A stretch of 64,000 nt of DNA from Terriglobia bacterium (GCA_020073375.1 JAIQFG010000025.1:1-64000); one strand, 5' to 3'; shown: positions 53,042 through 63,225, numbered from the stretch's first letter. Translations and numbers: made by a program. Notes: generated by a model not told the origin, from the sequence alone.

Positions 53042-54499
53042 ATGGCTAACCCCGACATCGCAATCGTGATCCTGGCCGCGGGCAAGGGCACGCGGCTGAA
53101 ATCCGCGCTGGCCAAGGTGCTGCACCGCGCGGGCGGGCGTCCGCTGGTCGAGCACGTAGTGCGCGCCTGCCAGCCGCTGAAGTCCCGGGAAATTATCGCG
53201 GTGGTGGGTCATCAGGCCGAGGATGTGACCGCTGCCGTCGCGCCGCTGGGCGTCAAGACGGCTCTGCAGCAGCCGCAACGAGGCACTGGGCACGCCATGC
53301 AGGTGGCGCGACGCGCCATTCCCGCGCGCGTGAAATTCGCGATCCTGCTGCCGGGCGATGCGCCGCTGATCCGCACCGAAACGCTTGCCGCTCTGGCCGC
53401 CGCTCACCGCGAATCCGGCGCCGCCGCCACCATCCTTTCCGCCGAAATCGAAAATCCCGCCGGCTACGGCCGCATCGTGCGTCGCGATGACGGCTCGGTC
53501 TCCGCCATCGTCGAGGATTCCGCGCTTTCAGCCGACCAGCGCGCCATTCGCGAAATTAATTCCAGCATCTACTGCTTTTCACTCGACAAGTTGTGGCCTT
53601 GCCTGGCTTCGCTCAAGCCGCAGAACGTGCACAAAGAGCTTTACCTGACCGACGCCATCGCCGTGCTGCGCCAGAAGGGCGAAAACGTGCAAGCGGTTTT
53701 GGCCGCCGATCCCGACGAAGTCCTGGGATGCAACACGCGCTCCGATCTGGCCGCGGTGGACGCGGTCTTCCGCCGCCGCAAACGCGCTGCCGTGATGGAC
53801 GACGGCGTGACCCTGGAATTGCCCGACACCATCGTGATTGATCCGAACGTAACGATCGGCGCGGATACGCGCATCGAGCCCGGCGTGCAACTGCTAGGCC
53901 ACACGCGCATTGGCGCCGGCTGCACGGTGCGCGCAGGCAGCATTCTGTCCGACGCCGTGCTCGAAGACAACGTTCTGGTGAAACCATATTCCATCGTGAC
54001 GGCCAGCCATCTCTCAACCGGCGTGCAGGTGGGCCCGTTCGCGCATCTGCGCGACGGCGCACGGCTGGAGGAAAACGCGCGCGTGGGAAATTTCGTGGAA
54101 GTGAAGAAGAGCGTCCTGGGCGAGGGCGTGAAGTCCATGCACCTGACCTACCTGGGCGACGCGCGCATCGGCAACGGCACCAACATCGGCGCCGGGACCA
54201 TCACCTGCAACTACGACGGCGTGAACAAGAATCCCACCACCATCGGCAAGCGCGTCTTCATCGGCAGCGATAGTGCGCTGGTTGCGCCCGTGCGCATCGG
54301 CGACGGCGCGTACGTGGGCGCCGGATCGGTGATAACCAAGAACGTGCCTCCCGACGCGCTGGGCCTGGCCCGCGGCCAGCAAGTCAATAAACTCGGATGG
54401 GCCGAGATGCGCCGGCGCGAAATGGCGGTCATCGCCAAACCCGCAAAATCGCGAAGCCGCAAGAAAGCGAAGCGCAAAACTTCCCGCATGAAAAAATAA
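53042..54499 (+). CDS. glmU: Bifunctional GlmU: N-acetylglucosamine-1-phosphate uridyltransferase/glucosamine-1-phosphate acetyltransferase
   Basis: 485 residues from ATG 53042; the frame is open to 52973. The N-terminal uridyltransferase domain has VILAAGKGTRLKSALAKVLH, QQPQRGTGHAMQVARRA, LLPGDAPLI and NSSIYCF. The C-terminal left-handed beta helix has hexapeptide repeats (VTIGADTRIEPGVQLLGH, MHLTYLGDARIGNGTNIGAG in part, ITCNYDGVNKNPTTIGKRVF) with the acetyl-CoA site. Makes UDP-GlcNAc for peptidoglycan and lipid A. The tail, from about residue 460, is unusually basic (KPAKSRSRKKAKRKTSR). Confidence 0.96.
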   Translation: MANPDIAIVILAAGKGTRLKSALAKVLHRAGGRPLVEHVVRACQPLKSREIIAVVGHQAEDVTAAVAPLGVKTALQQPQRGTGHAMQVARRAIPARVKFAILLPGDAPLIRTETLAALAAAHRESGAAATILSAEIENPAGYGRIVRRDDGSVSAIVEDSALSADQRAIREINSSIYCFSLDKLWPCLASLKPQNVHKELYLTDAIAVLRQKGENVQAVLAADPDEVLGCNTRSDLAAVDAVFRRRKRAAVMDDGVTLELPDTIVIDPNVTIGADTRIEPGVQLLGHTRIGAGCTVRAGSILSDAVLEDNVLVKPYSIVTASHLSTGVQVGPFAHLRDGARLEENARVGNFVEVKKSVLGEGVKSMHLTYLGDARIGNGTNIGAGTITCNYDGVNKNPTTIGKRVFIGSDSALVAPVRIGDGAYVGAGSVITKNVPPDALGLARGQQVNKLGWAEMRRREMAVIAKPAKSRSRKKAKRKTSRMKK

Positions 54500-54510
54500 T
54501 AATCCCCCCA

Positions 54511-54597
54511 CGTCATTCCGAACGAAGCGAGGAATCCCTCTTGTTTTGGACGCAAATGATAGAGAGATTCTTCGGCAAACCCCGCCTCGGAATGACG
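54511..54597. repeat. Palindromic element, CGTCATTCCGA family (copy 4)
   Basis: CGTCATTCCGAACGAAGCGA at left and CCCCGCCTCGGAATGACG at right. Inner arms GAGGAATCCCTC/GAGAGATTCTTC are partly mismatched. In the gap between glmU and the small membrane protein. Confidence 0.75.
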
Positions 54598-54772
54598 CCG
54601 CTGTGAGGGTGTTGCAACGCGCGCTATTCGCCCCACACAACCTAATTTCAATGCAAATAATTACCACTAGGTTATGGGATGTTGTATTGGTACCCCGTGC
54701 CAAAATGAAACTATTGCTCCCCGGCACTTCGGGTGATATTCTGCGCCCACTTTCCCAGGGAGGGACCGAACC

Positions 54773-55024
54773 ATGTCTGTTTGGGTGAACTGGGGCCTCG
54801 TTGTGGGTGCTGTTTCCTTTGTTATCGGCGATCTCGTATTGGAAGTGTACGCCGGCGCAAATCTCGCGGTGCTTGGCATGATTATGCTGGCCGCAGGGAT
54901 CCTGGGCTTGGGCCTGGACTCGGCCGCGGTTGGCCTGGGGTCGGCGTTCGTCATGATCCTGGCGTACTTTGCCTTCCAACGGCGCCCGGGACAAATGCTG
55001 CCGAAACGCGTTTCGGAGCAGTAG
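54773..55024 (+). CDS. Small membrane protein, three hydrophobic segments
   Basis: 83 residues, ATG preceded by AGGGAGGG. Hydrophobic segments WGLVVGAVSFVIGDLVLEVY, LAVLGMIMLAAGILGLGL and GLGSAFVMILAYFAF, then a basic tail RRPGQMLPKRVSEQ. The strong ribosome site supports translation. No family assigned. Confidence 0.65.
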   Translation: MSVWVNWGLVVGAVSFVIGDLVLEVYAGANLAVLGMIMLAAGILGLGLDSAAVGLGSAFVMILAYFAFQRRPGQMLPKRVSEQ

Positions 55025-55366
55025 TTCAGGTTTCGTCCAGCTTCCCTTTTCGGGAAGATCGAAACACCTCTCTCCAAAATTTGCCTCTAGAGGTTTGCCC
55101 GTTCGCTCGACCCTACTGAAACTTGTGTTTTCTTTAAACGAGCGTTAATCTGCAGGCAAAGAACGCCTGTCACCAATGGTGACTGGCTGCGATGGCGCGT
55201 GTGTGAAGGCGGCAACTGAAAGCAGCTTCATGCCGGAATTCGTAATTACCGCCCAAGTAAGCTGGCCGGAAGTGCAGTTTGTCCCGGGGAAACAATTCCA
55301 GGCATGGTGCGCAAGAGGCGATCTGTGAGAGCTATATTGGAGTTGGACTCCAAGAGGTAGTCGCCC
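55025..55366. other. 342-base gap without a supported gene
   Basis: A minus-strand open frame (55145-55987) crosses it and the PilZ gene but is a shadow with arginine-rich composition. A CCTCTAGAGG palindrome at about 55086 and GGCAAACC on the minus strand were considered as riboswitch pieces and not supported. Confidence 0.4.
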
Positions 55367-55747
55367 GTGGCCCTGACGCCCAATTCCGCGAATCGACGCA
55401 GCCAGCGAATGTCCCGAGGCCTTCCGGTTTTTGTGTGCGGAGAATCGCCAAGGCGAAAACCCTTCAAAGAAGAAGCCTTCACCGTTTCCTTCAACGCGCA
55501 TGGGGCGCTTCTGATCCTGTACGCAAAAGTCGAGCTGGGACAGGAAGTTCTTCTCATGAATCCGATAACCTGGGACGATCAGGAGGCCCGCGTGGTGTAT
55601 TCCACGCCGGCAAAAGGCGGCCTGACGCACATCGGCGTGGAATTCAAGCGGCCCGCGCCCCAATTCTGGCCGGTGGGCGACACGCCCGAGGATTGGAATT
55701 TTTCGTCGGCCGCGGCCCCGGGCACGCTTTCCTTGAAGACGCGCTGA
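55367..55747 (+). CDS. PilZ-like domain protein
   Basis: 126 residues from a GTG at 55367 with AGAGG upstream. PilZ fold features: RRSQR (the RxxxR c-di-GMP arm), a beta strand LPVFVCGES, VSFNAHGALLILYA in place of the canonical (D/N)xSxxG motif, VELGQEVLLMNPIT, QEARVVYST and HIGVEFKRPAPQFWPV. The S position of the second motif is Asn, so c-di-GMP binding is uncertain. Possible regulator of motility or envelope functions; neighbours do not clarify this. Confidence 0.7.
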   Translation: MALTPNSANRRSQRMSRGLPVFVCGESPRRKPFKEEAFTVSFNAHGALLILYAKVELGQEVLLMNPITWDDQEARVVYSTPAKGGLTHIGVEFKRPAPQFWPVGDTPEDWNFSSAAAPGTLSLKTR

Positions 55748-55965
55748 GTTTCTCCACTGAAAACATTCCCGCGTAATTTCAACAAGATTCATTCGTGCGG
55801 CAGGAGTGTCCGCCCGAACAGCCGGTGTTGCCAATTCCAAAGTTGACCCGGCGTTTCTCGTTGAAGTACCCTTGTGCCCCCGCCGCGGAGCTATCCGGGA
55901 GCGGAGCAACAGGAGCAATTTCCTCCGAAATTCACCTGAAAAACTCGCCTTAGAAAAGGAGTGCC

Positions 55966-56466
55966 ATGGCCAAGAAAGTCGATCCACTCAATAAGAAGCA
56001 GTACGGCGCGGTAACAGCGATGTTGACCGTGACCGACGTGAAAGCGGCCGTCGCTTTTTACACCAAAGCGTTCGGTTTCGCGAAGCGGGGAATCATGAAT
56101 GGCCCGGACGGCAAGGCCATCCATGCCGAACTGACCCTGCGCGGCACAACGCTGATGCTGGGCCCGGAAATGCCGCAAATGGGCGCGCGCGGCGCGAAGG
56201 CCGTGGGCTCCTCGCCGACGAGTTTGTATCTGCTGACGGAAAATGTCGATAAGACCGTCGCGAAGGCCACAAAGCTCGGAGCGACACTCAAGGGCGAAGT
56301 GAAAGATATGTTCTGGGGCGACCGCACCGGAACGCTGATCGATCCCGAGGGCTACATGTGGATGATCGCGACGCACATCGCGCAACCCACCCCGAAGGAA
56401 ATGCAGCAGAAAATGAAGGAACAGATGTCCGGCAACCCGGCGGCTCAGGCTGCCAGCGCGGACTGA
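55966..56466 (+). CDS. VOC-family (PhnB/glyoxalase-like) protein
   Basis: 166 residues, ATG with AAGGAG. VOC fold: GAVTAMLTVTDVKAAVAFYTKAFGF, GPDGKAIHAELTLRGTTLMLG (in part), PTSLYLLTENVDKTVAKATKLG (in part), KDMFWGDRTGTLIDPEGYMWMIATH with the C-terminal Glu. Family members include metal-dependent isomerases, lyases and resistance proteins, so the substrate cannot be assigned. C-terminal tail QKMKEQMSGNPAAQAASAD. Monocistronic before purQ. Confidence 0.85.
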   Translation: MAKKVDPLNKKQYGAVTAMLTVTDVKAAVAFYTKAFGFAKRGIMNGPDGKAIHAELTLRGTTLMLGPEMPQMGARGAKAVGSSPTSLYLLTENVDKTVAKATKLGATLKGEVKDMFWGDRTGTLIDPEGYMWMIATHIAQPTPKEMQQKMKEQMSGNPAAQAASAD

Positions 56467-56655
56467 CAACGCCCTTCAGGCTCCTGGTGATCAATCCAAG
56501 CCGCTCCGTTTCGGGCAGCGTGCGGCGGTAAACGGTTCATGTGTGTCCAGTTTCCAGTCCTGCCGCACTCGAGAGCAATCTTTCGATGGCGTCCGCCGCA
56601 ACCCCGAAGGAAATTGCCGCCCCTCCGGGGCAGCCGCAAATATCTCCGCGCGCTG

Positions 56656-56664
56656 TGTTAAAAT
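56656..56664 (+). promoter_or_regulatory. Candidate extended -10 promoter of purQ
   Basis: TGTTAAAAT matches an extended -10 (TGn plus TAAAAT), 25 bases before the purQ ATG and just ahead of the GAGGGGAG ribosome site. No clear -35. Confidence 0.4.
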
Positions 56665-56688
56665 AGATACGAGGGGAGACTCCAAGCA

Positions 56689-57399
56689 ATGAAATTTGGC
56701 GTGGTCGTGTTTCCGGGCTCGAATTGCGACCACGATGCGTTTCATGCGCTGGGCGCGGTCCTTCATCAGCCGGTCGAATTTCTCTGGCATCAATCCGAAC
56801 AAGTTTCCGGGTTTGACGCGATCATCCTGCCGGGGGGATTTTCCTACGGCGATTATTTGCGGACGGGCGCGATCGCGCGATTTTCTCCGGTGATGCGCGC
56901 GGTGGAAAAATTCGCGCGCAGCGGCGGCCTGGTTCTGGGTATCTGCAACGGATTTCAGATTCTGTGCGAGGCAGGGCTGCTGCCGGGCGTGCTGCAACGA
57001 AATGCCGGGATGCGGTTCGTCTGCCGCCAGGTGCACATCCGCGTGGAGACCACGGACACGCCGTTTACCGCCATGGCCAAGCCCGGCCAGGTGCTGCAAA
57101 TTCCCATCGCGCACGGCGACGGAAATTATTTTTGCGACGAAGCGACCCTGGCGGACCTTGAGCGCCATCGCCAGATCGTGTTCCGCTACACCACGCCTGA
57201 AGGCCGCGAGGATGCGGCGGCGAACCCGAACGGCTCGCTCGCAAACATCGCGGGCGTGTGCAACCGCGAACACAACGTCGTGGGCCTGATGCCGCACCCC
57301 GAGCGCGCCGTGGAAGCGGCGCTCGGCTCGGACGACGGCCTTGTGATTTTTCGCTCACTGATCGAATCGCTCACGCGCCGCGCCAGCGTTTCGGCGTAG
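56689..57399 (+). CDS. purQ: Phosphoribosylformylglycinamidine synthase glutaminase subunit
   Basis: 236 residues. Class I glutamine amidotransferase: [42 protein letters not shown] (in parts), [21 protein letters not shown] (nucleophile C86), [13 protein letters not shown] and the catalytic His/Glu in [11 protein letters not shown]. Provides ammonia to PurL in the fourth step of purine synthesis. Separated from purL by a palindromic element. A partner PurS gene is not adjacent. Confidence 0.96.
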   Translation: MKFGVVVFPGSNCDHDAFHALGAVLHQPVEFLWHQSEQVSGFDAIILPGGFSYGDYLRTGAIARFSPVMRAVEKFARSGGLVLGICNGFQILCEAGLLPGVLQRNAGMRFVCRQVHIRVETTDTPFTAMAKPGQVLQIPIAHGDGNYFCDEATLADLERHRQIVFRYTTPEGREDAAANPNGSLANIAGVCNREHNVVGLMPHPERAVEAALGSDDGLVIFRSLIESLTRRASVSA

Positions 57400-57423
57400 C
57401 ATTTCGGCGTAGCGACGGTTTTC

Positions 57424-57498
57424 GTAGCGCCGGCGTCTCGCCGGCATTCTTTTTTGCGTATGTGGACCGAAAAACTGCCGGCGGGACGCCGGCGCTAC
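57424..57498. repeat. Palindromic element GTAGCGCCGGCGTCTCGCCGGC between purQ and purL
   Basis: Arms GTAGCGCCGGCGTCTCGCC and GGCGGGACGCCGGCGCTAC around a 35-base spacer. It could form an mRNA hairpin inside the purQ-purL transcript. Confidence 0.8.
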
Positions 57499-57521
57499 CA
57501 GAAAGCATTTCGAACCAAGGC

Positions 57522-59810
57522 ATGCTAGACACCGAAATCAAAGTGACACTTGAACTGGCGGCCGAGCACGGCCTGAGCGCCGAGGAATACGCCCGCATCC
57601 AGAAAATTCTGGGGCGCGATCCCAACTTCACCGAACTTGGCATCTTCAGCGTGATGTGGAGCGAGCATTGCTCCTACAAATCGAGCAAGGTACATTTGCG
57701 GCGCTTGCCGACGCGCGGGCCGCAGGTTCTGCAGGGGCCGGGCGAAAACGCGGGCGTAGTGGATATCGGCGACGGGCTGACGGCTGCGTTCAAGATGGAA
57801 TCGCACAACCATCCGAGCTACGTCGAGCCGTTCCAGGGTGCGGCCACCGGTGTCGGTGGAATCCTGCGCGATATTTTTACGATGGGCGCGCGGCCCATCG
57901 CCGTGCTCGATTCGCTGCGCTTCGGGCCAATTGGTTCAGGAACCACGGACGAAGAAACCGTCGCGCGCAACCGGCGCATCGTGGACGGCGTGGTGCGCGG
58001 CATCGCGCATTACGGAAATTGTTTTGGCGTGCCGACGGTTGGCGGCGAAGTGCAATTCGAGGCGGGCTATTCGGCCAATCCGCTGGTAAACGTTCTGGCG
58101 CTGGGCATCGCGAAAAAAGAGGATCTGTTTTTCGCGAAGGCGCGCGGCGCGGGCAATCCCGTGATTTATGTGGGTGCGAAAACCGGGCGCGACGGCATTC
58201 ACGGCGCGTCGCTGCTGGCTTCCGCCGAATTTACCGAAGAATCGCAGCAAAAGCGGCCCAACGTGCAGGTGGGCGACCCGTTCATGGAAAAGCTACTGCT
58301 GGAAGCGTGCCTGGAGGCAATGCAGACCGGAGCGGTGGTCGCGATTCAGGACATGGGCGCGGCGGGGCTGACAAGTTCGTCGTGCGAGATGGCGTCGCGC
58401 GGCGGCCTGGGCATCGAAATCGAACTGGCGCGCGTGCCGCAGCGCGAGCCGGGGATGACTCCCTACGAAATGATGCTGAGCGAATCGCAGGAGCGCATGC
58501 TGCTGGTTGCTGAGCGCGGGCGCGAGCAGGAAGTGCTCCGCGTGTTCGCCAAGTGGGGACTCGACGCTGTGGAAATCGGGCGCGTCACCGAGGACGGCCT
58601 GGTGCGCGTGCTGCATCACGGAAAGATCGCGGCGGAAATTCCCGCGCATCCTCTCGCGGAAGAGGGACCTGTCTACCAGCGCCCGCTGGCGGCGCCAGCT
58701 CCCGTTGCAAATGAGCGCCTCGTCGAGTTCGGCGCGGCGGGCGCTGATCTCACCGACAATTTCCGGAAATTACTTGCGGCTCCCGCGATTGCGTCCAAGC
58801 ACTGGATCTGGGAGCAATACGATTACATGGTGCGCACAAATACGCTGGAAGGCCCGGGTGCGGGCGACGCGGCAGTGGTGCGCGTGAAGGGCACCAAGCG
58901 CGCGCTGGCGCTGGCGAGTGACGGCAATGGCCGCTGGTCCCGCCTCGATCCGTTCGTGGGCGCGCAACTTGCCGTGACCGAGGCCGCGCGCAACGTGGCG
59001 TGCTCCGGCGCAAAGCCCTGGGCGGCGACGAATTGCCTGAATTTCGGCAGCCCGGAAAAGCCGGAAGTGATGTGGCAGTTCAGCCGCGCGATCGACGGCA
59101 TCGCGGCGGCCTGTATCGCGCTGGAAATTCCCATCACCGGCGGCAACGTGAGTTTTTATAACGAGACATTGGGCCGCTCGATCGATCCCACGCCGGTGCT
59201 TGGTGTGTTGGGGATTATGGAGGATGCTTCGCGCGCCCTGGGCATGGCGTTTCGTGCGGAAGGCGACGTGATCTTGCTGCTGGATGGGCTTGCGTCGGCC
59301 GAAACAAGCCGGCGTGAATTTTCGTCCTCTGAATACGCGCGCACAATTCACGGCATTGTCGCAGGCGCACCGCCTGCTGTGAATCTTTCGGCGGAAAAAA
59401 AGCTGATCGCCGCGCTGGTCGCGCTGGCCGGCGAGGGAAAACTGCAATCCGCGCACGACGTGAGCGACGGCGGCCTGGCCGTGACGCTGGCGGAATCCTG
59501 CTTTGCGAGCGACGGCCTTTCGGCGCGCGTTTCGCTTGCGGGCAAGGAGCCGGACGAGGCGGCGCTGTTCGGCGAACGCGGCGCGCGCGCCGTCGTATCG
59601 GTTACTTCCGAAAATCTTGCCGCTGTGCGCCGGATTGCGGCACAATATGAGTTGGCCGTGCTGGAAATTGGCCGTGTCTCCAGAGGCGAATTCCGCATCG
59701 AACTGAATGGCAGGATAGCGATCAGCAGCGACACCCCCTCACTGGCTGATGCCTGGAATGGAGCTTTGGAAAAGCTCCTGAGCACGAACCGTCTCGGAAA
59801 AACCGAATGA
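57522..59810 (+). CDS. purL: Phosphoribosylformylglycinamidine synthase, PurL subunit (small type)
   Basis: 762 residues from ATG 57522; the open frame upstream reads through purQ and the repeat. SmPurL motifs: [26 protein letters not shown] (in parts), [38 protein letters not shown] (in parts), [56 protein letters not shown] (in part) and [11 protein letters not shown]. About 740-760 residues marks the multi-subunit type that needs PurQ and PurS. Stop overlaps the purF ATG (ATGA). Confidence 0.97.
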   Translation: MLDTEIKVTLELAAEHGLSAEEYARIQKILGRDPNFTELGIFSVMWSEHCSYKSSKVHLRRLPTRGPQVLQGPGENAGVVDIGDGLTAAFKMESHNHPSYVEPFQGAATGVGGILRDIFTMGARPIAVLDSLRFGPIGSGTTDEETVARNRRIVDGVVRGIAHYGNCFGVPTVGGEVQFEAGYSANPLVNVLALGIAKKEDLFFAKARGAGNPVIYVGAKTGRDGIHGASLLASAEFTEESQQKRPNVQVGDPFMEKLLLEACLEAMQTGAVVAIQDMGAAGLTSSSCEMASRGGLGIEIELARVPQREPGMTPYEMMLSESQERMLLVAERGREQEVLRVFAKWGLDAVEIGRVTEDGLVRVLHHGKIAAEIPAHPLAEEGPVYQRPLAAPAPVANERLVEFGAAGADLTDNFRKLLAAPAIASKHWIWEQYDYMVRTNTLEGPGAGDAAVVRVKGTKRALALASDGNGRWSRLDPFVGAQLAVTEAARNVACSGAKPWAATNCLNFGSPEKPEVMWQFSRAIDGIAAACIALEIPITGGNVSFYNETLGRSIDPTPVLGVLGIMEDASRALGMAFRAEGDVILLLDGLASAETSRREFSSSEYARTIHGIVAGAPPAVNLSAEKKLIAALVALAGEGKLQSAHDVSDGGLAVTLAESCFASDGLSARVSLAGKEPDEAALFGERGARAVVSVTSENLAAVRRIAAQYELAVLEIGRVSRGEFRIELNGRIAISSDTPSLADAWNGALEKLLSTNRLGKTE

Positions 59811-61339
59811 GCGATTTCATCCAGATCGAAAACGACAGGTTTCACGACCACTGCGGCGTATGCGGCGTCTTCGGGCATCCCGAAGCCGCGAAGATGGCGT
59901 ATCTGGGCCTCTACGCGTTGCAGCACCGCGGCCAGGAATCCGCCGGCATCGTTTCCAGCGACGGTCGCGAATTGCATCTGGAAAAAAGCATGGGCCTGGT
60001 GGCGGATATTTTTCAGCCGGAGGTGCTGGCGCGGCTTCCGGGCGAAGCGGCGCTGGGGCACACGCGCTACTCGACCGCGGGCGACACTTCCCTGATGAAC
60101 GCACAGCCGATCGTGATCGACTGCAACAAGGGAAAACTCGCGCTGGGCCACAACGGCAACCTGCCGAGCGCGGGCAAATGGCGCCGCACACTCGAGCATC
60201 GCGGATCGATCTTCCAGACCACCAGCGACACCGAAGTGATCGTGCACCTGATCGCGCGCAGCCAGGCGCGCAATCTTTCCGGAGCGCTAGCCGATGCGCT
60301 GAATCAAGTGGAGGGCGCCTACTCGCTGCTGGTGCTGACGCGCGATGAAATGTACGCGATGCGCGACCCGCGCGGCTTCCGTCCACTGGCGCTGGGGCAA
60401 TTGGACGGCGGCTGGGTGGTGGCTTCGGAAACGTGCGCGTTCGATCTGATTGGCGCCACTTATGTTCGCGATGTCGCGCCCGGCGAAATGCTGCGCATCA
60501 CGCGTACGGGAATCGAATCGCTGCAATTCGCGGCGGAAAAGCCGCTACAGCACTGCATTTTTGAGCACGTGTATTTCGCGCGACCCGACAGCCTGGTGTT
60601 CGGCCGCGTGGTCGAGGAAAGCCGCGAAATGCTGGGCCGCATGCTGGCCCGCGAGCATGGCGTTCCGGCCGACGTGGTCGTGCCGGTGCCCGATTCGGGG
60701 GTTCCAGCGGCCGTGGGCTATTCGCAGGAATCCGGCATCCCTTTTCGCATGGGCCTCATCCGAAATCATTATGTGGGCCGCACGTTTATCGAGCCGCAGC
60801 AGGCCATCCGCGATTTTGGCGTGAAGCTGAAACTGAACCCCGTGCCCATGCTGCTCAAAGGCAAGCGCGTGGTCCTGGTGGACGATTCCATCGTGCGCGG
60901 CACCACCAGCCGGAAGATTGTGCGCCTGGTGCGCGAAGCCGGCGCCGTGGAAGTTCACATGCGCATCAGCTGCCCGCCGACGATTTCACCGTGCTACTAC
61001 GGCGTGGATACGCCCACGCGCGAGGAATTGATCGCCGCGGACGAATCCCGCGGGCGTCCGCGGCTCACGCAAGAGGAGCTCGACGAGTTCGGCGGCAAAC
61101 TCGATCCGCGCCAGCGCTCGATCGAGGAAATCCGGCGGTATCTCGGGGCGGACACGCTGGGCTACGTTTCGCTGGAAAATTTGCGCCGCGCCGTGGGAGA
61201 CACGCGCAGCACGTTCTGCACGTCGTGCTACACGGGCGTCTATCCCGTGGATGGCGCGCAGGCCGAGCTCGATCCGCGCGCGGCCGAGTCCGAGGAATTG
61301 CCGGTGGTGGAAATTCAGGCTGTACCCAATGAGCGTTGA
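59807..61339 (+). CDS. purF: Amidophosphoribosyltransferase
   Basis: 510 residues, overlapping purL by four bases. N-terminal nucleophile glutaminase with catalytic Cys at C16 ([15 protein letters not shown]) after a propeptide of about 15 residues, then [12 protein letters not shown] and [12 protein letters not shown]. PRTase domain with [18 protein letters not shown]. Cysteines in [21 protein letters not shown] and [11 protein letters not shown] match the 4Fe-4S-containing Bacillus-type enzyme. Catalyses the first committed step of purine synthesis. Overlaps lepB by 11 bases. Confidence 0.97.
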   Translation: MSDFIQIENDRFHDHCGVCGVFGHPEAAKMAYLGLYALQHRGQESAGIVSSDGRELHLEKSMGLVADIFQPEVLARLPGEAALGHTRYSTAGDTSLMNAQPIVIDCNKGKLALGHNGNLPSAGKWRRTLEHRGSIFQTTSDTEVIVHLIARSQARNLSGALADALNQVEGAYSLLVLTRDEMYAMRDPRGFRPLALGQLDGGWVVASETCAFDLIGATYVRDVAPGEMLRITRTGIESLQFAAEKPLQHCIFEHVYFARPDSLVFGRVVEESREMLGRMLAREHGVPADVVVPVPDSGVPAAVGYSQESGIPFRMGLIRNHYVGRTFIEPQQAIRDFGVKLKLNPVPMLLKGKRVVLVDDSIVRGTTSRKIVRLVREAGAVEVHMRISCPPTISPCYYGVDTPTREELIAADESRGRPRLTQEELDEFGGKLDPRQRSIEEIRRYLGADTLGYVSLENLRRAVGDTRSTFCTSCYTGVYPVDGAQAELDPRAAESEELPVVEIQAVPNER

Positions 61340-62114
61340 GACGAATCGCGAAACGAACGGTCAGACGAATAATGAAATGAACGGTGAGAATATGAACGGT
61401 GACGAAATAATTCAGAGCGCGGAAAACTCCCAGGAAATTCCGCGCGAGGCGCCGGCCGAATCCAAGCCGGACCTCGGCAAAATCATTCTCCGCGAAGTAC
61501 TGTCCTGGGTCTGGGTGATCCTGGCGTTTTTGTTCATTACCGGAACGATTGTGCAGGCCCGCGTGATTCCCTCGGGATCGATGGAAAGAACCTTGCTCGT
61601 CGGGGACCATCTGCTGATGAGCCGCTTCGGATACGACGCCGAAGTGCCCATGACGCCGCTGCACGAGCGCCTGTGGCGCGATCCGCGCCGCCAGCAGATC
61701 GTGGTCTTCCGCGCGCCGCTGCCCGGCACGCCGGACTACATCAAGCGCCTGATCGGTTTGCCGGGCGACAACCTGGAAATCCGCGAAGGCGTGGTGTACA
61801 TCAACGGCAAGAAACTGGAGGAACCCTACCGCGCCGCGCCTCCCAACCCGACCGACAACTACGGCCCGGTCACGGTTCCCGCGCACGAATATTTCATGAT
61901 GGGCGATAATCGCGACGACTCCTATGACAGCCGGTACTGGGGGTTCGTGCCCAACGAAAATATTATCGGCACGCCGATTCTGGTGTATATGTCCATCGAC
62001 GCGCCGGGCGAGGCCTGGGATCCGGGACACGTCCGTGACCGCATGACTACGTACTTGAGTGTATTCTTGCACCCGAGCATCGTGCGCTGGCGCCGCATCT
62101 TCAAGGTGTTTTAG
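61329..62114 (+). CDS. lepB: Signal peptidase I
   Basis: 261 residues from ATG 61329, inside the end of purF; later starts (for example the Met in NEMNGENMNG) are possible. An Asn-rich polar N-terminus of about 50 residues precedes one membrane helix (LSWVWVILAFLFITGTIVQA). Catalytic Ser in VIPSGSMERTLL (S84) and Lys in DYIKRLIGLPGDNLEI (K139), plus GDNRDDSYDSRYWGFV. Cleaves signal peptides of exported proteins, many of which are encoded in this window. Its position between purF and purM appears to be shared transcription without shared function. Confidence 0.95.
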   Translation: MSVETNRETNGQTNNEMNGENMNGDEIIQSAENSQEIPREAPAESKPDLGKIILREVLSWVWVILAFLFITGTIVQARVIPSGSMERTLLVGDHLLMSRFGYDAEVPMTPLHERLWRDPRRQQIVVFRAPLPGTPDYIKRLIGLPGDNLEIREGVVYINGKKLEEPYRAAPPNPTDNYGPVTVPAHEYFMMGDNRDDSYDSRYWGFVPNENIIGTPILVYMSIDAPGEAWDPGHVRDRMTTYLSVFLHPSIVRWRRIFKVF

Positions 62115-62181
62115 TTTCGTTTCCAATCCGCGGGAGCTCGCCGCGCGTCTCCCGTCGTCACCGTAGAAAGAGCTCACGTTC

Positions 62182-63225
62182 ATGGACTACGCGGAAGCCG
62201 GTGTGAACATCTCGCTCGCCGACCAGGCCAAGCAGCGCATCCGGCGTTTGGCTTCGCGCACGTTCACGCCGGGAGTGATCGGCGGAATCGGCTCGTTCGG
62301 CGGACTGTTCGCGCTGGATAAGAAATGGAAAGAGCCGGTGCTGGTGTCGAGCGCCGACGGCGTCGGCACCAAGCTGAAAGTGGCGATAGCCGCGGGCATT
62401 CACTCAACCGTTGGCGGCGACCTGGTGAATCACTGCGTCAACGATATTCTGACGCTGGGCGCGGAACCGCTTTTCTTCCTCGATTACCTGGCGATGGGCA
62501 AGATGGATCCGAACGTTGTCGAGCAGGTGGTCGAGGGCATGGCGCGCGCGTGCCACGCCGCGGGGTGCGCGCTGATCGGCGGCGAAACCGCGGAAATGCC
62601 CGGCTTCTACGGACCGGGAGAATACGATCTGGCCGGATTCATCGTGGGCGTGATGGAACGCGCCAGCCTGAAAAAAACCAGCGCGGTGAAGCCTGGCGAC
62701 CTGCTTCTGGCGCTTCCTTCAACGGGACTGCACACCAACGGCTACTCGCTCGCGCGCAAGCTGGTGTTCGACCACGCCGGGCTGCACCCGGAATCCTACG
62801 TCGCGGAAATCAGCAACAAAATCGGGGCGGAACTATTGCGCCCCCACCGCTGCTACTGGCCCATGCTGAAGCACACGGTTGCGAGCGGGTGGCTTTCCGG
62901 CATGGCGCACATCACCGGCGGAGGCATCACCGGGAATCTGCCGCGCGTGCTTCCGCGTGGCGCACAGGCGGAAATCGAGCTGGGCTCCTGGCCCGTGCCT
63001 CCGATTTTTTCCTACCTCGCCGGACTTGGAAGACTCGAGCGTGACGAACTGCTGCAGACCTTCAACATGGGCGTGGGGATGATCCTGGTGCTGCCGGTGG
63101 AACATCACAAAGCCGTGGAAACCGAACTGAAGCGCCGCCGCGAGAAATTCTACCGCATCGGACAGGTGCGCCGGGCCGACCCGCGCAAGCCGCAGGTGAT
63201 GTACACGGGGAAATTGCCGTTTTAG
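62182..63225 (+). CDS. purM: Phosphoribosylformylglycinamidine cyclo-ligase
   Basis: 347 residues. AIR synthase motifs: MDYAEAGVNISLADQAKQRI, FGGLFALDKKWKEPVLVSSADGVGTKLKVA (in parts), VNHCVNDILTLGAEPLFFLDY (in part), LIGGETAEMPGFY, GLHTNGYSLARKLVF and HITGGGITGNLPRVLP. Closes the imidazole ring to AIR. Follows lepB by 67 bases and ends the pur cluster; two palindromic elements follow. Confidence 0.97.
   Translation: MDYAEAGVNISLADQAKQRIRRLASRTFTPGVIGGIGSFGGLFALDKKWKEPVLVSSADGVGTKLKVAIAAGIHSTVGGDLVNHCVNDILTLGAEPLFFLDYLAMGKMDPNVVEQVVEGMARACHAAGCALIGGETAEMPGFYGPGEYDLAGFIVGVMERASLKKTSAVKPGDLLLALPSTGLHTNGYSLARKLVFDHAGLHPESYVAEISNKIGAELLRPHRCYWPMLKHTVASGWLSGMAHITGGGITGNLPRVLPRGAQAEIELGSWPVPPIFSYLAGLGRLERDELLQTFNMGVGMILVLPVEHHKAVETELKRRREKFYRIGQVRRADPRKPQVMYTGKLPF

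Noticed and set aside
55060-55110. Possible c-di-GMP riboswitch (GGCAAACC on the minus strand) near the PilZ-like gene
   Set aside because: Only one short core match and wrong strand relative to the PilZ gene; the second conserved core is missing.
55145-55987. 280-codon minus-strand open frame
   Set aside because: No ribosome site or domain and antisense to a PilZ-like gene with proper motifs.
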